Below are positions 5,757 through 11,596 of a stretch of DNA of 12,947 nt, one piece after another. Made by a program: the position numbers and the translations under genes. This stretch comes from Anaerolineae bacterium (lineage in GTDB: Bacteria; Chloroflexota; Anaerolineae; B4-G1): assembly GCA_030620125.1 (NCBI GenBank), contig JAUXFI010000031.1, positions 1 through 12,947 on the forward strand, given 5' to 3'. Within the stretch, counting starts at the first letter, position 1; every line of letters starts with the position of its first letter. The notes beneath the pieces were generated by a model, which was not told the DNA's origin, did not search any database, and was given only the letters and a program-made list of their open reading frames with translations.

Positions 5757-7291
5757 GTGACGAGACTCATCTTGAGCGGGGCGATTGTCCCTGGCTGGCG
5801 AGCCTGCTACTCATCGGCTGCCTGACCCTCGGCATCTTTGCGCTCACCGCCCACCGCTTCACCGACAGCCAGGGGGGAGTCCCGCTGGACGACGCCTGGA
5901 TCCATTTCCAGTTCGCCCGTAACCTGGCCCGAGGCGACGGCCTCTCCTTCAACCCCGGCCAACCCACGTCCGGCTCCACCGCGCCGCTATGGACGCTGCT
6001 CCTGGCCGGTGTGTACCTTGTGGGCGGCAGGTTCCCCATCGCAGGGCAACTGTTGAGCGGGGCCTGCTTCCTGGCTGCGCTGGCGGCGACCTATGCGCTC
6101 GGCAAGCGACTCACGGACAACCGCTGGGCCGCCTGGCTGGCCGGGGTGATCGCTGCCACCAACGGGCGTTTCGTCTGGGCGGGCCTCTCGGCGCTGGAGA
6201 CGTGCCTGTTCGCCGCGTTGAGCCTGCTGGCCATCAGCGCCTACTTGAGCGACCGCGCCACCCACCGCTACCGGCTGCGTACGGCAGCACTATTCGGCCT
6301 GACCGCGCTGTCCCGTCCCGAAGGCTACCTCCTCTTCACCCTATCCCTGGCCGATTTCGTCTGGAGCAGCGCTTTACGCAGCACGTTTCACGTCTCACGT
6401 TTCACGTCTCACGTTTCACGCCTCCTCCTCCCCGCCGCCCTCTTCACCGCCATCGTGCTCCCCTACCTCATCTTCTCCCTGTGCACCAGCGGACACCTGC
6501 TCCCCAACACCTACCACGCCAAGGCCATCGTTGATCTCCGTCCTGACCTCGGTTTCCTGAGCGTGACGGCCCGCTACCTGATCCTGGACAACCCTCTCCT
6601 GCTACCATTTTACGTCCTGGGGATCGGCCTGCTATTCCGCCGCGCTACACTGTTGAGCTTGTGGAGCGTGGGGCTGCCGCTGGTCTATGCTTTCCTCCAC
6701 GCCATACCCTACCAGCACGGGCGCTACCTGATCCCACTCATCCCCTGCAACGCGGTCATCAGCATCGTGGGACTGCTGGAAGCACGGCGGCTGGCGCTCC
6801 GGCGCGGGTATCGCTGGCGCGGTTCCTCAACGACGCTCGCGGTGCTGGTCAGCCTGCTCGCCATTGCCGGAACCGCCTGGCGACTGCCGACGATGGCGCG
6901 TCTCTACGCCTGGAACGTGGACAACATCAACGAAATGCACGTCACCCTCGGCCACTGGGCGGCGGAACACACCCCGCCGGACGCAGTCCTGGCCCTCAAC
7001 GACATCGGCGCCATCACCTACATCTCCGAGCGGCCTGTCGTGGACCTGGCGGGGTTGGTCACGCCAGAGATCATCCCAATCCTGCACAACCCTGACCGAG
7101 ACGCGCTACTGGCCGACTTTATGGCCGAGCAGGACGTGCAGTACGTCATCATCTTTCCCAATTGGTTCCCCAACCTGGCCGCCCGTGACGACGTGCTGGA
7201 GCCGGTACACCAAGTGACGTTAGAGCACAGAACCATCACCGGCGGGCAAACGATGGTCGCCTACCGCGCCAACTGGCACGAATCGGAGTGA
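5753..7291 (+). CDS. polytopic membrane glycosyltransferase-like protein (GT-C type)
   Basis: A 512-residue integral membrane protein with many hydrophobic helices. After a first helix (about 15-34) comes an extracytoplasmic loop with the acidic motif LDDAWIHFQFARNLARGDGLSFNPGQPTSGSTAPLW (broadly 45-80, read here only as a motif summary: DDAW, ARN, GDGLSFNPGQP). That pattern is typical of GT-C enzymes such as arabinofuranosyl- and mannosyltransferases that use lipid-linked sugars. The C-terminal part (about 380-512) is a soluble domain with LNDIGAITYISERPVVDLAGL, common in bacterial members. It starts with GTG 5753, preceded by GAGGAG (5743-5748), and overlaps the SDR stop (GTGA), indicating translational coupling. 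A heptamer repeat (6382-6420) encodes STFHVSRFTSHVSR in a basic loop between helices. The acceptor and donor cannot be deduced. Confidence 0.78.
   Translation: MSDETHLERGDCPWLASLLLIGCLTLGIFALTAHRFTDSQGGVPLDDAWIHFQFARNLARGDGLSFNPGQPTSGSTAPLWTLLLAGVYLVGGRFPIAGQLLSGACFLAALAATYALGKRLTDNRWAAWLAGVIAATNGRFVWAGLSALETCLFAALSLLAISAYLSDRATHRYRLRTAALFGLTALSRPEGYLLFTLSLADFVWSSALRSTFHVSRFTSHVSRLLLPAALFTAIVLPYLIFSLCTSGHLLPNTYHAKAIVDLRPDLGFLSVTARYLILDNPLLLPFYVLGIGLLFRRATLLSLWSVGLPLVYAFLHAIPYQHGRYLIPLIPCNAVISIVGLLEARRLALRRGYRWRGSSTTLAVLVSLLAIAGTAWRLPTMARLYAWNVDNINEMHVTLGHWAAEHTPPDAVLALNDIGAITYISERPVVDLAGLVTPEIIPILHNPDRDALLADFMAEQDVQYVIIFPNWFPNLAARDDVLEPVHQVTLEHRTITGGQTMVAYRANWHESE
6382..6420 (+). repeat. heptamer tandem repeat inside the GT-C gene
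   Basis: Alternating 7-bp units acgtttc and acgtctc run five to six times (14-bp period). The array encodes FHVSRFTSHVSR in a positively charged loop just before a membrane helix. Because seven is not a multiple of three, successive copies are read in different frames, so gain or loss of one unit would shift the frame. Confidence 0.8.
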
Positions 7292-7326
7292 TGGAGTAAA
7301 ATAGTGATGGAGGTAATTGGTGGAAA
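7287..7326 (+). repeat. octamer-type repeat and weak promoter candidate before the DUF433 gene
   Basis: The 10-mer agtgatggag occurs at 7287-7296 and 7303-7312, a 16-bp (two octamer) period that overlaps the stop of the GT-C gene. The spacer contains TAAAAT (7297-7302), a plausible -10 box, with CTGGCA (7273-7278) as a poor -35 at 18 bp. The repeat is clear; the promoter is weakly supported. Confidence 0.45.
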
Positions 7327-7344
7327 TCTGGAGGAGGTACAAAG

Positions 7345-7593
7345 ATGACGTGGCAAAAACATATCCAAGTCGATCCCAAGGTTGCCTTCGGCAAACCCGT
7401 CATTGCCGGCACGCGCATCCCGGTCTATATGGTGCTAGAGTTAGTCGGGGCGGGCTACAAACCGCGACAAATCGTCACCGAGTTCTACCCTACACTGACA
7501 GAGAACGACGTCCGCGCCTGTATCCACTACGCCACCGAACTCGCCAGGAACGAGAAGATTTGCTTTGCCACCTCGCAGGTGCATTGCTCGTAG
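7345..7593 (+). CDS. DUF433 family small protein (antitoxin-like), solitary
   Basis: This 82-residue protein belongs to the DUF433 family, seen in PVIAGTRIPVYMVLELVGAGYKP (18-40) and IVTEFYPTLTENDVRACIHYA (43-63). DUF433 proteins have a winged helix-turn-helix-like fold and are often the antitoxin partner of DUF5615 PIN-like nucleases. No such partner lies on either side: the gene is followed after 85 bp by mtnP and preceded by the GT-C gene. The start is well set by GGAGGAGG (7330-7337), seven bases before ATG 7345. The last dozen residues (ICFATSQVHCS) are atypical of the family and may be a drifted tail. It is either an orphan regulator or the remnant of a toxin-antitoxin pair. Confidence 0.8.
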   Translation: MTWQKHIQVDPKVAFGKPVIAGTRIPVYMVLELVGAGYKPRQIVTEFYPTLTENDVRACIHYATELARNEKICFATSQVHCS

Positions 7594-7642
7594 TAGACAG
7601 GAACAAATTCCGCATCCGCCGTCGGGGACTATCGTAAGAAAA

Positions 7643-7663
7643 CCAATATCCAATACCCAGCAA
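7643..7663 (+). repeat. heptamer repeat just upstream of mtnP
   Basis: Units ccaatat, ccaatac and ccagcaa follow in register and end two bases before the AAGGAG ribosome-binding site (7666-7671) of mtnP. The remainder of the 85-bp gap shows no riboswitch-like or terminator-like structure that I can recognise. Confidence 0.5.
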
Positions 7664-7678
7664 CGAAGGAGCACATCA

Positions 7679-8548
7679 ATGACCAAAAACCCCATCCGCA
7701 TCGGCGTCATCGGCGGTTCCGGCCTCTACCAGATGGAGGGGCTGACCGGCGTCGAAGAGCGCCGCATCACAACCCCCTTCGGCGACCCCTCCGACGCCAT
7801 CGTCGTCGGCACGCTGGAGGGAGAGCGCGTCGCCTTCGTGGCCCGCCACGGCCGGGGCCACCGCATCATGCCCACCGAGGTCAACTACCGGGCCAACATC
7901 TTTGCCCTCAAGAGCATGGGCGTCGAGCAGATCATCTCCGTCTCCGCCTGCGGTTCCCTGCGCGAGCACCTGCACCCCGGCGATGTCGTCGTTCCCAACC
8001 AGTTGTTCGACTTTACCAAAAAACGGGAGTACACCTTCTTCGGCGACGGGCTGGTGGTCCACGTCGGCGTGGCCGACCCTTTCTGCCCACGCCTGTCCGC
8101 GCTCCTGGCCGACGCGGTGGAGGAGGCCGACGACACAGTCCATCGGGGAGGGCGCTTCATCACCATCGAAGGCCCCCGCTTCTCCACCAAGGGGGAAAGC
8201 TTCACCTACCGCGCCTGGGGAATGGACATCATCGGCATGACCACCAGCCCAGAGGCCTTCCTGGCCCGCGAGGCGGAGATGTGCTACGCGGTGATGGCCC
8301 ACGTCACCGACTATGACGTCTGGCACGAGACGGAGGAGCCGGTCAGCGTCGAAGCGGTCATCCGCATCCTCCAGCAGAACACCGACCTGGCCCAGCAGGC
8401 CCTCCGGCAGTTGATACCCCGGCTGGCGGCGGAGCGGGCCTGCGAGTGCAAGGACACCCTGGCAACCGCCATCATCACTCAGCGAGACTTGATTCCGGCG
8501 AGCATCAAAGAGAAACTGGCGCCCATTGTTGGAAAGTATCTCGGATAA
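7679..8548 (+). CDS. mtnP: S-methyl-5'-thioadenosine phosphorylase
   Basis: A 289-residue cytoplasmic enzyme that splits methylthioadenosine with phosphate to adenine and 5-methylthioribose-1-phosphate, recycling the by-product of polyamine synthesis into methionine salvage. Family motifs are complete: GGSGLY (12-17) and RHGRGH (56-61) for phosphate, EGPRFST (164-170), MTTSPEA (187-193), and TDYD (210-213), whose two aspartates favour 6-aminopurines. That points to methylthioadenosine rather than inosine or guanosine. The frame is open from 7565, but ATG 7679 is preceded by AAGGAG at seven bases and gives the family start. No other methionine salvage gene is nearby. The C-terminal region contains CEC (255-257), a feature seen in thermophilic relatives; that link is only suggestive. 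Confidence 0.92.
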   Translation: MTKNPIRIGVIGGSGLYQMEGLTGVEERRITTPFGDPSDAIVVGTLEGERVAFVARHGRGHRIMPTEVNYRANIFALKSMGVEQIISVSACGSLREHLHPGDVVVPNQLFDFTKKREYTFFGDGLVVHVGVADPFCPRLSALLADAVEEADDTVHRGGRFITIEGPRFSTKGESFTYRAWGMDIIGMTTSPEAFLAREAEMCYAVMAHVTDYDVWHETEEPVSVEAVIRILQQNTDLAQQALRQLIPRLAAERACECKDTLATAIITQRDLIPASIKEKLAPIVGKYLG

Positions 8549-8558
8549 GTTTGGAGAC

Positions 8559-8585
8559 TGTTCTCAAGAACCGATCCTGAGAACA
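8559..8585 (+). promoter_or_regulatory. 8-bp inverted repeat between mtnP and the STAND gene
   Basis: TGTTCTCA (8559-8566) and TGAGAACA (8578-8585) are perfect reverse complements around an 11-base spacer. There is no T-run after the right arm, so a weak terminator is less likely than an operator-like protein-binding site. The half-site GTTCT is also mirrored locally as AGAAC (8567-8571). No promoter could be placed confidently in the 90-bp gap 8549-8638. Confidence 0.35.
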
Positions 8586-8638
8586 AGAAATGGGCTAGCC
8601 CGGTCGCTCTTCAATGAGCTAACGGGGAGACAGTGACT

Positions 8639-11533
8639 ATGGGCAGACCGATCAATCCTTACGTGGCCGGTGCCCCCCTGCACGGAGAGAGGGGTTTCTT
8701 CGGGCGACAGGACACGCTGGACTGGGTAGCGCGGGGACTGCGCAACCCGGCCACCAACGGTCTGGTACTGTTCGGCCAGCGGCGCATCGGCAAGACCTCC
8801 CTCCTCCTGCAACTCCAGCGCACCCTGCCTGCCGACGCCTTCCTGCCCATCTACTTCGACCTACAAGACCAGGCCACCCGCCCCCTGGGCCAGGTGCTGG
8901 CCGACCTGTCCGGCACCGTCGCCGAGCAGGCTGGCCTGGAATCGCCCGACCCAGAGACCTTTGACGACCAGGGCCTTTTCTTCCGCCGCACCTTCCTGCC
9001 CCAGGTCTACGAGGCCATAGGCCAAAACCGCCGTCCCGTTTTCCTTCTGGACGAGTTTCAAGTGCTGGACAAAGCAGCCGAAGCAGAACTACCGGATATA
9101 GCCGCTGTCTATTCCCTTTTCCGCTTCACGCGCCGCGTGATGACCAAAGATCGCCGTCCAGCCTTCGCCTTCGCCGTCGGGCGACGGACCGACGACCTGA
9201 ACGTGGACTTTACCGCCACCTTCAAAGCCTCGCTGGTGCGAGAGATCTGGGTGCTCGATCAAGAGAGCGCCGAGGCGCTGATCCGCCAGGCGGAGGCCCC
9301 AGATCAGCCGGAGCAGAATGTCACGCTCCGCTTCACCAACCGGGCCGTGGCTCGCATCCTGAACCTCACCAACTGTCACCCCTACCTGACCCAGTTGCTC
9401 TGTCTGCATATCTGGGAGCGGGCCTACGCAGAAAGCCCCACCACGCCGCCACGGATAGACATGCCGGAGGTAGAGGCCGCCGTGCCCTATGCACTGGAGG
9501 CCGGCGACCAGGCACTGACCTGGCTCTGGAACGGGCTGAGTCCGGCCGAGAAAGTCTACGCCGCCACACTGGCCGAGGTTGCCGGCGAAAGGGAGACCAT
9601 CTCGGAGGATCAAGGTATCCAGGCACTGACGGCCCACGCCGCCCGGCTGCGCACGCCGCAGGTGGAACTCGCCCCCCGCGACCTGGTGAGACGGCGCGTG
9701 CTGGAAATGACCGAGGAATGTGAGCACCGCTTCGCCGTCGAACTCTTCCGTCGCTGGCTACACCGGCACAAACCCCTCCGGGATGCAAAAGGTGAACTAG
9801 ACCAGGTGGACCCGCTGGCCGACCGGCTCTTTGGCATAGGACAAGGGTTTTTCCAACGGCACCGGTGGGAGACGGCCATCCGCTACTTCCGCGACGCGCT
9901 AGACGCATACCCCCACCACTTTTATGCCCGACTTCGCCTGGGCGAGACGCTGCTGGAATTAGGACGAACCGACGAAGCAATAGCCGAGCTGGAGCAGGCT
10001 TACGAGCTAGATCGAGACGAGGCGCATTTGCCGCTGGCCCGCGCGCTGGTAATCCAGGCAAGAGCGCGAGAGAAAGCGGGAGACGAGGACGAAGCACTGG
10101 CAGCCTGCGAGCGGGCGCTCCAGATCCGCCCCAACGAACATACAGCCCGGGAGATACAAAGCGCCATCTGGATGCGCCGGTTGGAAGCAAAAGCCCGGAA
10201 CTATGAGCAAGCAGAACAGTGGGCAGAGGCCGCCACAGTCTGCGAGCAATTGGTGACCCATGCCCCCGACGAGGAGAGCCAGGCGGCCTGGCAGGCAACG
10301 TTGGAACGCTGTCAAAAAGAGGCACTTTTGGCTCGCCTCTTCGACGAGGGACTAGGAGCATTCAGGAAAAAAGATTGGCAGCGGGCACAGCGAGCTTTTG
10401 CCAAAGTAGTGCGCGGCCGGCCGGACTATAAGAGAAAGAGACAACTGGCGGCTCGATTGCTGTTGCAGGCCGTGTCACGAAAATCCGTTCGCAAGTATGC
10501 AGTCGTCCTCGCCGCTGTTGCACTCCACGTCATTCTAGTAACAATTGTGGCCGGCGTCTGGTATTTCCAACCCTGGAAAGAGGAGGCGCTTGCGTCGCCA
10601 GTCGAATTGCCAGAGCATTGGGAGCACGTCCGTACCTACAACCTCGACACCAACCGTGACGGCAACCAGGAGTGGGTCATCCTGTACCGCTTTGACCTGC
10701 CAACCGAGACAGGACAGGCTGGCAGCCCCATCGCGGGTGTCGTCTACCAGTCGAACAGCAGCAACTCCCTCATCCTCACCCCCTACGAGTTGCGCCCTCA
10801 GGACGACGACTACTTGTGCGAATGTGAATGTACCGCCAACATGGAGGACGTCCTGTCCGGACTCCCTGGCCCTGAACTGATCGTGCGTGATCGCTGCTAC
10901 GACGAGACAACCAGGTTGACCATATTCCACTGGGAACCGAGCGAAGACAAATACCTATCACAGGGGCTTTTCTTCGGCAGCCGCATCGAGGCCGAGTTGG
11001 ACAAGGTCATAGTTGACCAGCGCTTGCTACACCGCGCCCAATTGGCCTTGCGGCAAATCTATCGCCCCCGCGACAACGAGACGTACTACTACCCGTTCAA
11101 CGGGGATGTTCTCATAGTACCTGAAAAGTACGAACTCGTCTTCTACCAGCCAGAGCCCGAGGACGTCACGCAATCTCCCTATCCCGAAAAAGTCGTGCTC
11201 GCCTTCTACAATCACTATACGGATGACGAGCAGGCTTCAGTCTACTTCACCGAGAACGGCTGGGAGCAATTGAGAGGGTGTGGCACCGGCCAGTGCGGGT
11301 GCACCTCAACGCGCAGTGAGATCACGCACGTGCGGGTGACTGACCTGCAAGCCGGAGAGGGCACTTATAGTAAGAGCACAGACCCTGGCACCGACCAGAC
11401 TACCGTGGACGTCAAAGTCATCTGTGAGCGCCGAAACGATACGCCAGAGAGCACAACCTATGTAAGATGGTATCTCGTCCGCCACGACGACCGCTGGAAA
11501 CTGCACTATGCAGAAGTACTATCTACCGAGTGA
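8639..11533 (+). CDS. membrane-anchored AAA/STAND-type ATPase with winged helix, TPR repeats and extracytoplasmic domain
   Basis: A 964-residue protein. An N-terminal NTPase carries ERGFFGRQD, Walker A GQRRIGKTS (46-54), Walker B VFLLDEF (134-140) and CHPYLTQLL (246-254), a motif of archaeal-type/STAND ATPases. A likely winged helix spans 295-378 (LVRRRVLEM, FRRWL). TPR-like repeats fill about 394-500, with degenerate ones at 520-600. One membrane helix lies at 620-644, and about 320 residues lie beyond it. That outer part has a Ca-site-like motif, DTNRDGNQEW (670-679), cysteines C727/729/731/753 and C881/886/888/929, and a C-terminal NTF2-like fold candidate (about 848-964). The inner ATPase with outer sensor or effector layout suggests signalling across the membrane, but ligand and partner are unknown. 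ATG 8639 is preferred over GTG 8633, which lies too near GGGGAGA (8624-8630). RodA follows in the same frame after the TGA. Confidence 0.8.
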   Translation: MGRPINPYVAGAPLHGERGFFGRQDTLDWVARGLRNPATNGLVLFGQRRIGKTSLLLQLQRTLPADAFLPIYFDLQDQATRPLGQVLADLSGTVAEQAGLESPDPETFDDQGLFFRRTFLPQVYEAIGQNRRPVFLLDEFQVLDKAAEAELPDIAAVYSLFRFTRRVMTKDRRPAFAFAVGRRTDDLNVDFTATFKASLVREIWVLDQESAEALIRQAEAPDQPEQNVTLRFTNRAVARILNLTNCHPYLTQLLCLHIWERAYAESPTTPPRIDMPEVEAAVPYALEAGDQALTWLWNGLSPAEKVYAATLAEVAGERETISEDQGIQALTAHAARLRTPQVELAPRDLVRRRVLEMTEECEHRFAVELFRRWLHRHKPLRDAKGELDQVDPLADRLFGIGQGFFQRHRWETAIRYFRDALDAYPHHFYARLRLGETLLELGRTDEAIAELEQAYELDRDEAHLPLARALVIQARAREKAGDEDEALAACERALQIRPNEHTAREIQSAIWMRRLEAKARNYEQAEQWAEAATVCEQLVTHAPDEESQAAWQATLERCQKEALLARLFDEGLGAFRKKDWQRAQRAFAKVVRGRPDYKRKRQLAARLLLQAVSRKSVRKYAVVLAAVALHVILVTIVAGVWYFQPWKEEALASPVELPEHWEHVRTYNLDTNRDGNQEWVILYRFDLPTETGQAGSPIAGVVYQSNSSNSLILTPYELRPQDDDYLCECECTANMEDVLSGLPGPELIVRDRCYDETTRLTIFHWEPSEDKYLSQGLFFGSRIEAELDKVIVDQRLLHRAQLALRQIYRPRDNETYYYPFNGDVLIVPEKYELVFYQPEPEDVTQSPYPEKVVLAFYNHYTDDEQASVYFTENGWEQLRGCGTGQCGCTSTRSEITHVRVTDLQAGEGTYSKSTDPGTDQTTVDVKVICERRNDTPESTTYVRWYLVRHDDRWKLHYAEVLSTE

Positions 11534-11568
11534 GGGAAAAAAGAGCAGACAGTGACCGACGCTGCCTT

Positions 11569-11596
11569 CAACCTGAAACCTGGAACTTGCGACCCT
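11569..11596 (+). repeat. heptamer repeat ending exactly at the rodA start codon
   Basis: Four 7-bp units (caacctg, aaacctg, gaacttg, cgaccct) run in register up to the base before ATG 11597. They occupy the place of the ribosome-binding site, and no clear Shine-Dalgarno is seen. Alternatively they encode an N-terminal extension (FNLKPGTCDP) if GTG 11552 is the start. Confidence 0.55.

Noticed and set aside
7594..7678. Possible SAM-type riboswitch before mtnP
   Set aside because: The gap is only 85 bp, contains a heptamer repeat, and shows no multi-helix arrangement or terminator.
8559..8600. Intrinsic terminator after mtnP
   Set aside because: The stem is AT-containing and only 8 bp with an 11-base loop, and no T-run follows it.
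9366..10361. A 331-codon - strand frame opposite the STAND gene
   Set aside because: It is Arg/Pro-rich and without motifs, and the + strand here encodes the ATPase and TPR region.
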